Below, piece after piece: positions 42,227-51,146 of a DNA stretch of 64,000 nucleotides. The translations under genes were made by a program, and so were the position numbers. Every line of letters starts with the position of its first letter. Positions within the stretch are counted from its first letter, which is position 1. Source of the DNA: an uncultured Clostridia bacterium (GTDB taxonomy: Bacteria > Bacillota > Clostridia > Oscillospirales > Ruminococcaceae); the NCBI GenBank assembly GCA_944382845.1, contig CALWNN010000015.1, forward strand, positions 60,357 through 124,356. The letters are read 5' to 3'. Below the pieces are notes generated by a model. The model did not search any database and had not been told where the DNA came from. It saw nothing but the letters and a program-made list of their open reading frames with translations.

Positions 42227-43714
42227 TTAAAGAATAAAACAGATAAGCCCGGAACAGCCTTCGTTAATAATGCGCTCGATAGTTTCCTGAAGTTTTAATC
42301 TTGCATCTGAAGGCATTTTGAAAAGTTTGTTGTGAAGTCCTTCATTAACAAGCTCGTGAAGGGACTTTCCAAATATGTTCGACTCCCAGATTTTTTGAGG
42401 ATTTTCTTCAAAATCGTTAAGCATATATAGAACAAGTTCCTCAGATTGCTTTTCAGAACCAACTATAGGTGCAATCTCAGTTGCAATAGTTGTTTTTATC
42501 ATATGTATCGATGGTGCAGTCGCTTTTAGCTTTATTCCGTATTTTCCGCCTTGTTTTATAATTTCAGGCTCATCAAGAGAAAGTTCATCCATAGACGGCA
42601 TTACGATTCCGTAACCTGTAGCTTCTACTTCGGCAAGTGCAGAAGATATTTTTTCGTAAGAATTTTTGATCTTTACAAGTTCCATTATCTGCGGCAGCAA
42701 ATCACTTTCATTTTCAATCTCAAGACCGGTTGACTCACCTATTATCTTGAAGAACAGATCCTGATTAATGTTTATTTCAAGTATAGCACTGCCTTTTCCC
42801 AGATCAATTGACTTAATACGGCTTGATGTTACATATTCACACTTGTTAATTTCAGCACAACAGTCTTCTATCTCTCTGACATGTTTTATATCATAGGCAG
42901 ACGACTTTATCCTTGTAAAAATATTGTCTTTTAACCAGTGACCTTTTTTCAGCGAAGTTATCCATTTTGGCATTTCTACGCTTATTTCCTTTACAGGAAA
43001 TGCATAAAGTATCTGTGTAATTATCTCCTTTATTGAAACCTCGTCAAGTTCCAGGCAATTAACAGGGATAACAGGAGTTTTATACTTTTCAGTCAATCTT
43101 TCACAAAGCATTAATGCGTCTTCGCCTGACGGTTCAACACAATTCATCAGCACGATAAAAGGCTTGTTTATCTGTTGAAGCTCTGATATTACCCTTTCTT
43201 CACATTCCTCATACTCGTCTCTCGGAAGATCGGTTATGCTTCCGTCTGTTGTAACAACAAGCCCAATAGTGGAGTGCTCGGTTATAACCTTCTGAGTTCC
43301 TACCTCAGCAGCCATGTTGAACGGAACTTCCGTATCAAACCACGGAGTTATCACCATTCTTGGTGCTTCATTTTCAAAATATCCGATGCTGCTTGGAATT
43401 ATATATCCTACACAGTCTATCATTCTTACATTGAATTTTCCTCCGCTGTCAAGTGAAACTTCGACTGCCTCCTCCGGAATGAATTTTGGTTCTGTAGTCA
43501 TTATAGTTTTCCCGGCTGCTGATTGGGGAAGTTCATCTATTGCTCTTTCTCTCCTGTAATCAGAGGTTATGTTCGGTATTACGAGTTTTTCCATGAACTG
43601 TTTTATGAAAGTTGATTTCCCCGTTCTTACAGGACCTACAACACCGATATAAATATCTCCGTCTGTTCTTTTGGCTATATCATTGTAAAGCTCGTTGGTT
43701 GTCATATGTGTCAT
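42227..43714 (-). CDS. spoIVA: Stage IV sporulation protein A (spore coat morphogenesis ATPase)
   Basis: 495 aa. Walker A GVVGPVRTGKSTFIK, Walker B-like MIDCVGYIIP and the conserved C-terminal GLICFIL-type ending. SpoIVA polymerises on the forespore surface and anchors the coat. The first ATG (43714) is 2 nt after AGGAGG; the second, three codons later, is 11 nt away, and either is possible. It follows sipL by 6 nt on the same strand. Demonstrates that the organism's lineage makes endospores. Confidence 0.97.
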   Translation of the reverse strand: MTHMTTNELYNDIAKRTDGDIYIGVVGPVRTGKSTFIKQFMEKLVIPNITSDYRRERAIDELPQSAAGKTIMTTEPKFIPEEAVEVSLDSGGKFNVRMIDCVGYIIPSSIGYFENEAPRMVITPWFDTEVPFNMAAEVGTQKVITEHSTIGLVVTTDGSITDLPRDEYEECEERVISELQQINKPFIVLMNCVEPSGEDALMLCERLTEKYKTPVIPVNCLELDEVSIKEIITQILYAFPVKEISVEMPKWITSLKKGHWLKDNIFTRIKSSAYDIKHVREIEDCCAEINKCEYVTSSRIKSIDLGKGSAILEININQDLFFKIIGESTGLEIENESDLLPQIMELVKIKNSYEKISSALAEVEATGYGIVMPSMDELSLDEPEIIKQGGKYGIKLKATAPSIHMIKTTIATEIAPIVGSEKQSEELVLYMLNDFEENPQKIWESNIFGKSLHELVNEGLHNKLFKMPSDARLKLQETIERIINEGCSGLICFIL

Positions 43715-43720
43715 TACCTC

Positions 43721-45277
43721 CTAACTGATTATGGGAATAAGAAGCATTGTTTTTTCAGGAATTTTTTCACCTGAAATGTCGTTTTCTTCAGATATGGCTT
43801 CAACAGATGTTGAGTACTTCTTTGCTATTTCCCATACATCCTCATTACTCTCTGCAAAATAAAGTTTCAATGCGCAGGCACCGGTGCAGTCTTTTTTGGA
43901 ATCAAAATCCACACTGATATCAGAAATAAGATTTTTAGTCATTGATTCATGGAGATAACCTCCTATTGAAAGCTCTGCCTTTACTTCAATGTTCTCATCG
44001 TCAACAAGATTATACGAGCAGCTGAGAACTGATATTTTAGGTTCGATACAACTGTCGTCTGAAGCTTTCTCCCATGGCACGGAATGTTCAAACACACATT
44101 CTGATTCAATATAAACCGGACAGCCGTTTTCATTAGAAACCATCCCGCAGAAGTTGATATTTCCGTTTATTATAAATTCGTTGCTGTCGTGATTAAAACA
44201 ACTTGTAACGTTTGTAACCGAACACCATACATCATATACACAGGAAATCTTTCCGTCTCTGCACATAAGCCTGCCCTTTATCTGCTCGGTTCCGGAGATC
44301 GGTACAGGCATATTTTCAAGCTTGGTTTCACATACTTCATATGTGCAGTCATAGGTAGTCGAATATGCGTCGGTGACAACTTCTGCTGTTTCATATTTCA
44401 TTGCGGTACAATTTACAAGAAGAACAAGCTCACATTCAAATTCCTCCGACTGATTTACTCCTTTTGTAACTATGTCGCAGCCTAATGGAGTTATGTCAAG
44501 GAACGCTTCATAATGCTCGTCTATTCCCTCCATATCTATTACCTGACTGAACGGAACGGTAAATTTCATTGTTTCAATTCCATCCCCATTATCTTTCTGA
44601 CAGGTGTAAAGCATATTTATAGACGCTTCTCCTTTTGTTACAAGCTTTCCTGTGATTATTTTGTACTCGCTTGCAGTTACCTGACAGTCAGACCTGATAA
44701 CCGATGTTATGGGAGGCTTTGCCGAGCCAATTTCTAATTCTTCAATAACTGTGACTCGTTTTGTAGAGACTATCCTTTTGGAAGGATAAGTAACAAACGA
44801 CTTCTTGAGCTGAATATTTCCTCCTGAGGAATTGATAACAAAGCTTTGCTTCTTTTCACCTGTTACTTTGATTTTAACGCTAATTGCTCCCCTTATATCA
44901 AGACGACGTTGATTTATAACTCTGCAATTCACATAATCCGCTTTTGGAATTAACGATACAGACGGATTTATACATTCTCCAATAATATCCGCCGACTTTG
45001 TAAAACTCATTTTTTGTTCAATGCAGTTTACACACTTTGAGTTTTCTGTCTGATACCAGATCTTTATAAGTGCAGTCAGTTCACAGGTGATTTTTTTAGG
45101 TTCTTCCGATGAAATGCTGTGAGATACTATTCTCGGAATAACACGGCATTTCATTATCCTGAAAATATCGGGATAATAATCCGGCAGTATGTAGTCAAGC
45201 TCTACCGCCTGTTCAACACAGGTGTCCAAAACCACTTCCGACGAGGTAAAGGTTTCTCTGTTTACTTTTAAGTCCAT
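43721..45277 (-). CDS. SipL-like SpoIVA partner (DUF3794/SPOCS repeats + LysM)
   Basis: 518 aa from ATG 45277, with a perfect AGGAGGAAGCT SD; a longer reading from 45340 adds 21 residues without SD. Three SPOCS (DUF3794) units seem present, the first around CVEQAVELDYILPDYYPDI, and the C-terminus is a LysM domain (NEDVWEIAKKYSTSVEAIS). In Clostridioides difficile SipL binds SpoIVA through its LysM domain; here the two genes are adjacent and probably co-transcribed, in agreement. Predicted to localise coat proteins on the forespore. Confidence 0.9.
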   Translation of the reverse strand: MDLKVNRETFTSSEVVLDTCVEQAVELDYILPDYYPDIFRIMKCRVIPRIVSHSISSEEPKKITCELTALIKIWYQTENSKCVNCIEQKMSFTKSADIIGECINPSVSLIPKADYVNCRVINQRRLDIRGAISVKIKVTGEKKQSFVINSSGGNIQLKKSFVTYPSKRIVSTKRVTVIEELEIGSAKPPITSVIRSDCQVTASEYKIITGKLVTKGEASINMLYTCQKDNGDGIETMKFTVPFSQVIDMEGIDEHYEAFLDITPLGCDIVTKGVNQSEEFECELVLLVNCTAMKYETAEVVTDAYSTTYDCTYEVCETKLENMPVPISGTEQIKGRLMCRDGKISCVYDVWCSVTNVTSCFNHDSNEFIINGNINFCGMVSNENGCPVYIESECVFEHSVPWEKASDDSCIEPKISVLSCSYNLVDDENIEVKAELSIGGYLHESMTKNLISDISVDFDSKKDCTGACALKLYFAESNEDVWEIAKKYSTSVEAISEENDISGEKIPEKTMLLIPIIS

Positions 45278-45440
45278 AGCTTCCTCCTGAATTTGTTTTA
45301 TTGCCGCAGAATTAACCCCTTTTACGGTTTGCTTCTGCAATATGTCCGGCTAAGTAAATTATATTCGCTTGTATTTTATTTATGACAAAAATAATATAAA
45401 GACTGGCTTTTTCAAGTTGCAATCACTTTAAAAAATCCGA

Positions 45441-45469
45441 TTGACGAACACAAAATTTTGTGTTATAAT
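45441..45469 (+). promoter_or_regulatory. Promoter with an 18-bp palindrome filling its spacer
   Basis: TTGACG (45441-45446), 17 nt, TATAAT (45464-45469). The spacer plus first -10 base is the perfect palindrome AACACAAAATTTTGTGTT (45447-45464). A half-site TTGTGTTC recurs at 45491-45498. This is a strong candidate for a repressor site controlling the membrane protein and the topoisomerase genes. Confidence 0.7.
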
Positions 45470-45512
45470 AAATATATATATAGCTAAATATTGTGTTCAT
45501 ATGAAGGGAATG

Positions 45513-45875
45513 ATGGCTGTGAATTTTAAAAAAACAGTGACTGCCATGGGATTTATAATTTTTATCCTTGTGATAATGCTTGCAGGTCATCTTGCAGGAC
45601 TATGGGAATTTGGAATTGAACCATGGGCGTTGGTGGGACTTGCTGCGATTATTCCTTCTGTGATTTGGGCATTTGCTAAAGGAATTAATTTTGTAAACAG
45701 CGGTACGTATTACGCAGGGATTGCTTATGTAATATACAGAAATTTTTTTAAAGAATTTTCTGCTGGGTTTATAGTAATATGCGTAATCCTTTTCGTAGCC
45801 GCGGTACTTATGCCTTTAATTGCAAAAAAATATAATGACGCAAATAATGATATCAATAACGAAATAAAGGAATGA
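45513..45875 (+). CDS. Small polytopic membrane protein
   Basis: About 120 aa, mostly hydrophobic, with four likely membrane helices (GFIIFILVIMLAGHLAGLW is the first) and a charged C-terminus (NDANNDINNEIKE). The start is uncertain: AAGGGA lies 3 nt before ATG 45513 and 9 nt before GTG 45519; codons further upstream fall in the promoter. It is 7 nt upstream of the topoisomerase B gene. No family recognised. Confidence 0.65.
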   Translation: MAVNFKKTVTAMGFIIFILVIMLAGHLAGLWEFGIEPWALVGLAAIIPSVIWAFAKGINFVNSGTYYAGIAYVIYRNFFKEFSAGFIVICVILFVAAVLMPLIAKKYNDANNDINNEIKE

Positions 45876-45882
45876 TAACTTA

Positions 45883-47865
45883 ATGGCAAAAAAGAGTCAG
45901 GAATACGGCAATGAAACTATTGTTGCCCTTAAGGGCGCTGACAGAGTAAGACTTCGCCCGGCTGTGATTTTTGGTTCTGACGGACTTGAAGGTTGCAAGC
46001 ATTCAGTTTTTGAAGTTCTATCAAATTCAATCGACGAGGCAAGAGATGGGCACGGCGATAAAATAATTCTAACAAGATATAATGAAAATATAGTTGAGGT
46101 CGAGGATTTTGGAAGAGGCTGTCCGGTTGATTATAACAACGCCGAAAAAAGATATAACTGGGAACTTGTTTATTGTGAACTTTATGCGGGTGGAAAATAC
46201 GACAGCAGCAGCGATAACTATGAATATTCACTTGGGCTGAACGGATTGGGTCTTTGTTCAACTCAGTATGCCTCTGAATTTATGGATGTTGAGATATACC
46301 GTGACGGATATAAATACAATCTTCATTTTGAAAAGGGAGAAAATATCGGCGGACTTAAAAAGGAACCTACAACAAGAAAAAAAACCGGTACAAAAACCCG
46401 CTGGAAACCGGATCTTGAAGTTTTTACCGATATCAATATTGAAAAAGAATACTATGACGATATTCTTAAAAGACAAGCTATAGTAAACCCCGGAATACAT
46501 TTTATTTTCAGAAATCAGAAGGATAACGGCTCTTTTGAAGAAACCGAATACTTTTATGAAAAGGGAATTGAGGACTATGTTGCCGAAATATGCGACGGTC
46601 AGAACATCACTTCAATTCAAATGTGGAATGGCGAAAGAAAGGGAAGGGACAGAGAAGATCTTCCGGAATATAAAGTAAAACTCAATATCTGCTTTACTTT
46701 TTCAAATAAGGTGAAGAAACTGGAATACTATCATAATTCAAGCTTCCTTGAACACGGCGGTTCTCCCGACAGGGCTGTGAGAAACGCATTTACCTATCAG
46801 ATCGATAGCTATTTAAAAACAAATAATAAATACAATAAAAATGAATCAAAAGTTAAATTTGAGGATATAGAGGAATGTCTTGTTCTTGTATCAAGCAACT
46901 TTTCCACTCAGACCTCTTACGAAAATCAGACCAAAAAAGCTATTAACAATAAATTTATTCAGGACTGTATGAATGATTTTCTTAGGCATCAACTTGAAGT
47001 GTACTTTATTGAGAATCCGGACGATGCGGTCAAGATAGCCGAGCAGGTTCTGATAAACAAAAGAAGCCGTGAAAGCGCTGAAAAATCGAGACTTAATATA
47101 AAGAAAACTCTCCAAAGCAAAATTGACCTGATGAATACAGTTGAAAAATTTGTCGACTGCCGGTCTAAGGATCTTGAAAGAAGAGAGCTTTATATAGTTG
47201 AGGGAGACTCTGCCTTGGGTTCTGTAAAAATGGCAAGAGATTCTGAATTTCAGGCGGTCATTCCTGTAAGAGGAAAAATTCTAAACTGCCTGAAAGCTGA
47301 TTATGAAAAGATTTTCAAAAATGAGATTATTACCGATCTTATTAAGGTTCTGGGATGCGGTGTTGAAGTAAAATCAAAAGCAAATAAGGAACTCTCGCTT
47401 TTTAACCTTGATAATTTGCGTTGGAGTAAAATAATAATATGTACCGATGCGGACTACGATGGGTTTCAGATAAGAACTCTTATTCTTACTATGATCTACA
47501 GACTTGCACCTACTCTTATTGAAAAAGGATACGTTTATATTGCAGAATCACCACTTTTTGAGATAACTACTAAAGATAAGACTTATTTTGCTTATGATGA
47601 GCCTGAAAAGAATAAGATACTTTCAATGATAGGCGACGCAAAGTTCACGATCCAGCGTTCAAAAGGACTTGGTGAAAACGAAGCCGAAATGATGGCGCTT
47701 ACCACTATGAATCCCGATACACGCAGACTTATTAAAATTGATCCTGCCAATATTGAAGATACTGCATATATGTTCGATATGCTTTTAGGCGATAATATCG
47801 AGGACAGAAAAAAGTTTATTTCGATAAACGGCGCCGATTATCTTGAAATGGCGGATATAAGCTAA
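45883..47865 (+). CDS. Type II topoisomerase subunit B, divergent ParE-like
   Basis: 660 aa. GHKL ATPase (VLSNSIDEARDG, VEDFGRGCPV, GLNGLGLCSTQYAS), transducer, then TOPRIM with VEGDSALGSVKMARD and TDADYDGFQIRTL. The canonical EGDSAGGSAKQGRD is altered (AL in place of AG, VKMARD in place of AKQGRD), though the catalytic Glu and the DAD acidic residues remain. The protein is the B partner of the gene 22 nt downstream. These changes and the sequence around them suggest a diverged second or third topoisomerase rather than the main gyrase. Confidence 0.9.
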   Translation: MAKKSQEYGNETIVALKGADRVRLRPAVIFGSDGLEGCKHSVFEVLSNSIDEARDGHGDKIILTRYNENIVEVEDFGRGCPVDYNNAEKRYNWELVYCELYAGGKYDSSSDNYEYSLGLNGLGLCSTQYASEFMDVEIYRDGYKYNLHFEKGENIGGLKKEPTTRKKTGTKTRWKPDLEVFTDINIEKEYYDDILKRQAIVNPGIHFIFRNQKDNGSFEETEYFYEKGIEDYVAEICDGQNITSIQMWNGERKGRDREDLPEYKVKLNICFTFSNKVKKLEYYHNSSFLEHGGSPDRAVRNAFTYQIDSYLKTNNKYNKNESKVKFEDIEECLVLVSSNFSTQTSYENQTKKAINNKFIQDCMNDFLRHQLEVYFIENPDDAVKIAEQVLINKRSRESAEKSRLNIKKTLQSKIDLMNTVEKFVDCRSKDLERRELYIVEGDSALGSVKMARDSEFQAVIPVRGKILNCLKADYEKIFKNEIITDLIKVLGCGVEVKSKANKELSLFNLDNLRWSKIIICTDADYDGFQIRTLILTMIYRLAPTLIEKGYVYIAESPLFEITTKDKTYFAYDEPEKNKILSMIGDAKFTIQRSKGLGENEAEMMALTTMNPDTRRLIKIDPANIEDTAYMFDMLLGDNIEDRKKFISINGADYLEMADIS

Positions 47866-47887
47866 GAACAAGGAGCGTAAAATAGAA

Positions 47888-50122
47888 ATGCCAAAAAAAA
47901 GAAAGGAATCTGAAAAGAAGATTCCCATTAATACAAATGCATATATTGAAGGCGCAGGTACTGTTGTTCAGGAGCCTATTACAGTTACACTTGAAAAAAA
48001 CTATATGCCTTATGCTATGAGCGTTATTGTTTCAAGAGCCTTTCCTGAAATAGACGGCTTCAAACCATCTCACAGGAAGCTGCTTTATACTATGTATAAA
48101 ATGGGTTTACTTACGGGAAACCTTACAAAGTCTGCAAATATTGTAGGTCAGACTATGAAGCTTAATCCTCACGGCGACGGTGCAATCTACGAAACGATGG
48201 TAAGACTTGCAAGGGGAAATGAAGCTCTTTTGCACCCATATATTTTAAGCAAAGGAAACTTCGGAAAGGCTTACTCGAAAAATATGGCTTATGCCGCATC
48301 ACGATATACGGAAGCCAAGCTTGAGCCTATCTGTAATGAACTTTTCGGGGAAATTGACAGAGATACTGTTGATTTTGTTCCTAATTACGATAACACAATG
48401 ACAGAGCCAAGTCTTCTTCCCGTTACATTTCCATCAATTCTTGTAAATTCAAATGTAGGTATCGGCGTTTCAATGGCAAGTGCCATTTGCCCGTTTAATC
48501 TGTCTGAAATTTGCGAAACAACTATATCTCTTATGAGAAATCCCGAGCATAATGCTCTTGATACTTTAAAAGGACCTGATTTTCCCGGTGGGGCTTTTCT
48601 TATCTATGACGAGAATGAGCTTGACAAGATCTACAGAACAGGCAGAGGTTCGGTTAAGCTAAGAGCTAAATATAATTACGATAAAACCGCAAATTGTATT
48701 GAAATTACCGAGATTCCGTATACGACAACCATTGAAGCAATTATAGATAAGATAATTGCTCTTGTTAAAGCAGGAAAAATAAGGGAAATTTCATATGTCA
48801 GAGATGAAACCGACTTAAACGGTCTTAAAATTGCGATCGATCTTAAAAAGGGAACAGACCCGGACAAGCTTATGGCAAAACTCTTTAAGCTTACTCCTCT
48901 TCAGGATGCATATTCATGTAACTTTAATCTGCTTATAAAGGGATATCCAAAGGTTCTGGGTGTTTACGGAATAATCAATGAATGGGTAAACTTCAGAAAA
49001 GAATGTATAAAACGCGGAACCGCTTACGACTTAAACAAGAAAAAAGAACGACTTCATCTTCTTAAAGGTCTGGAAAAAATTTTACTTGATATTGATAAGG
49101 CAATTAAGATCGTCCGTGAAACCGAAGAAGAAGCTGACGTTGTTCCAAATCTTATGATTGGTTTTTCCATTGACGAAACTCAGGCTGAATATGTTGCTGA
49201 AATCAAACTTCGTCATTTAAACCGTGAATATATTCTCAAGCGTACAAAAGATATTGAAAATCTTATTGTAGAAATAAAGGACCTTGAAGACCTTTTGGGA
49301 TCTGACAAGAGAATCAAATCTCTTATTATTGAACAACTCAAGGCTGTCAGCAAAAAATATGGTCAGCCAAGAAAGACTATGATTATGAGTGAAGCTGTAG
49401 AAGAATACGTTGAAGAAGATGAAACGCCCGATTATCCTTGTCATTTCTTTATAACAAGAAGTGGATATTTTAAAAAGGTAACTCTTCAGTCTTTAAGAAT
49501 GTCCAATTCACAGAAACTAAAAGAAGGCGATGATATAGTTCAGGAAATTGAAGGCAGCAATAAATATGACCTGCTGTTTTTTACTGATAAACAAAACGTC
49601 TACAAAGCTAAAGCTTCACAGTTTGCAGATACAAAATCAAAGGACTTCGGTGATTTTATTCCCGCTAAGCTCAGCTTTGAAGACGGGGAAAATGTTTGCG
49701 CAATGGTAGCTACTCCGGATTATTCAGGTTATATTCTGTTTTTCTTTGAAAACGGAAAGGTCGCTAAAGTTCCTCTTAATGCCTATGAAACCAAAACAAA
49801 CAGAAAGAAACTTGCAAAGGCGTACTCCGATAAATCAAAGCTTGTTGAGGCTATATTCGTTAAGGATAATCTCTTTGTTATGACAAGATCCTCAAACGGT
49901 AGGGCAATTATTTTCAATACTGCTATGATAAGCCCAAAGACCACAAGAGATACTATCGGCGTTCAGGTAATGACGCTAAAAGCCAAGTCTGTTCTTGATA
50001 AAGCTTATATAATTTCTGAGGAGGCTGTTTCGTCACTTTCAAAGTTTGTTGTTAAAAACATTCCCGCGGCTGGATGTTTTGCTAAAAATATTGAAGACCC
50101 TGACCAGGTAACACTGGGCTGA
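47888..50122 (+). CDS. Type II topoisomerase subunit A, ParC-like
   Basis: 744 aa. The winged-helix domain contains AASRYTEAKL with the catalytic Tyr; upstream PHGDGAIYETMVRLA is the conserved breakage-reunion region. The C-terminal part has at least two pinwheel-type strands (GYILFFFENGKVAKVPL) but is short, as in ParC. The GyrA-box QRRGGRG was not found, consistent with decatenation rather than negative supercoiling. Pairs with the B subunit just upstream. Confidence 0.9.
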   Translation: MPKKRKESEKKIPINTNAYIEGAGTVVQEPITVTLEKNYMPYAMSVIVSRAFPEIDGFKPSHRKLLYTMYKMGLLTGNLTKSANIVGQTMKLNPHGDGAIYETMVRLARGNEALLHPYILSKGNFGKAYSKNMAYAASRYTEAKLEPICNELFGEIDRDTVDFVPNYDNTMTEPSLLPVTFPSILVNSNVGIGVSMASAICPFNLSEICETTISLMRNPEHNALDTLKGPDFPGGAFLIYDENELDKIYRTGRGSVKLRAKYNYDKTANCIEITEIPYTTTIEAIIDKIIALVKAGKIREISYVRDETDLNGLKIAIDLKKGTDPDKLMAKLFKLTPLQDAYSCNFNLLIKGYPKVLGVYGIINEWVNFRKECIKRGTAYDLNKKKERLHLLKGLEKILLDIDKAIKIVRETEEEADVVPNLMIGFSIDETQAEYVAEIKLRHLNREYILKRTKDIENLIVEIKDLEDLLGSDKRIKSLIIEQLKAVSKKYGQPRKTMIMSEAVEEYVEEDETPDYPCHFFITRSGYFKKVTLQSLRMSNSQKLKEGDDIVQEIEGSNKYDLLFFTDKQNVYKAKASQFADTKSKDFGDFIPAKLSFEDGENVCAMVATPDYSGYILFFFENGKVAKVPLNAYETKTNRKKLAKAYSDKSKLVEAIFVKDNLFVMTRSSNGRAIIFNTAMISPKTTRDTIGVQVMTLKAKSVLDKAYIISEEAVSSLSKFVVKNIPAAGCFAKNIEDPDQVTLG

Positions 50123-50152
50123 CAAATGACGTAATGCGAAAGGATGACAGGT

Positions 50153-50938
50153 ATGATTTGTCCGAGATGCAAATGTGAAATAGCAGACGACTCAAAAGTC
50201 TGTGAATTTTGCGGTAAAAACCTTGAAAAAAAGAAGTTTTCATCTATATTCAAAAATAGAAAAACGGATAAAAAACAAAACATACCGAAGCCTCTTGAAA
50301 ATAAGCCCGGCGCTGATTCAGGCACTATTGTAAAAGTAATTATTGCATTGCTGGTTACCGCTTTAATATTTATTCTTGCTATTATTATAATTATTAATTT
50401 AAACAAAGATAATGGACTGAATTATGCCAAAAGTCTTTCGGAATATATCAATGCACCTATTCTCAGCGCAAGAAACGAAACTGATATTTACATCGCTGAT
50501 GAGTCTGCTTATGACAGCGTTAATCAGATGATCAGATTTAACTATATTGTTGAAAGCGAAAAAGACGTTGAAGCAGACGGAGTTACATACCCAGAGTGGG
50601 CTGTACTTATCAGATTAAATGACAACGATGAGATAGCAAATGTAACATACGTTGATTTTACTGTAATGAAGAAAAGCTATAAGGGCGAAAAAACTAAGGA
50701 AGAAATCAATCTTGATAAATTTGAAGCCGGAGAAAAATTCAGAAAAGTTAGGGCTGCTGTTGATTTAGATCCATTTACCGTAAGTTTTAACGGGTCGACA
50801 ATAACGTATAATTATTGTTATTATTTCAAAAACAATTACAATAATGAACAGGCAATGTCTCTTTCTGTTGTTATAACCGAATCTGATGAATACTGTTATT
50901 CGACTTCTCAAAAAGTTTTTGAGCCTTGGATTATATGA
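50153..50938 (+). CDS. Zinc-ribbon membrane protein
   Basis: 261 aa from ATG 50153, 8 nt after AAAGGA. An N-terminal zinc ribbon (CPRCKCEIADDS, then CEFCGK), a Lys-rich linker, one membrane helix (about residues 62-84: IIALLVTALIFILAIIIIIN), and an extracytoplasmic domain of about 170 residues with no family I recognise. The arrangement ribbon-TM-outer domain resembles bacterial signalling or envelope-stress proteins. It lies between the topoisomerase pair and the pseudokinase. Confidence 0.78.
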   Translation: MICPRCKCEIADDSKVCEFCGKNLEKKKFSSIFKNRKTDKKQNIPKPLENKPGADSGTIVKVIIALLVTALIFILAIIIIINLNKDNGLNYAKSLSEYINAPILSARNETDIYIADESAYDSVNQMIRFNYIVESEKDVEADGVTYPEWAVLIRLNDNDEIANVTYVDFTVMKKSYKGEKTKEEINLDKFEAGEKFRKVRAAVDLDPFTVSFNGSTITYNYCYYFKNNYNNEQAMSLSVVITESDEYCYSTSQKVFEPWII

Positions 50939-50952
50939 TTTGCACCAAAATG

Positions 50953-50981
50953 CGGCAGATGTCACTTCTGCCGTTATTTTG
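50953..50981 (+). terminator. Terminator after zinc-ribbon gene
   Basis: CGGCAGA pairs with TCTGCCG, 7-nt loop, followed by TTATTTTG. Confidence 0.7.
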
Positions 50982-51074
50982 TATTAAAACAGAATATTCG
51001 GTTAAAATTCAGTAGGCAATTGTTACAGAAAAGATACAAATGGTTTCACAAAGTGTACAATGCTTTTAAATATG

Positions 51075-51103
51075 TTGACAATCGCATTTTATACTGATAT
51101 TAT
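51075..51103 (+). promoter_or_regulatory. Promoter of the pseudokinase gene
   Basis: TTGACA (51075-51080), 17 nt, TATTAT (51098-51103). GTG start follows at 51147. Confidence 0.65.
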
Positions 51104-51146
51104 AAACGATGATAGAATAGAATTTGAGTGTAAGGAGGTTTGCTCT

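Noticed and set aside
45441-45498. LexA (SOS) box
   Set aside because: The Firmicute LexA site is GAAC-N4-GTTC; here the dyad is AACACAAAATTTTGTGTT with a different core and spacing.
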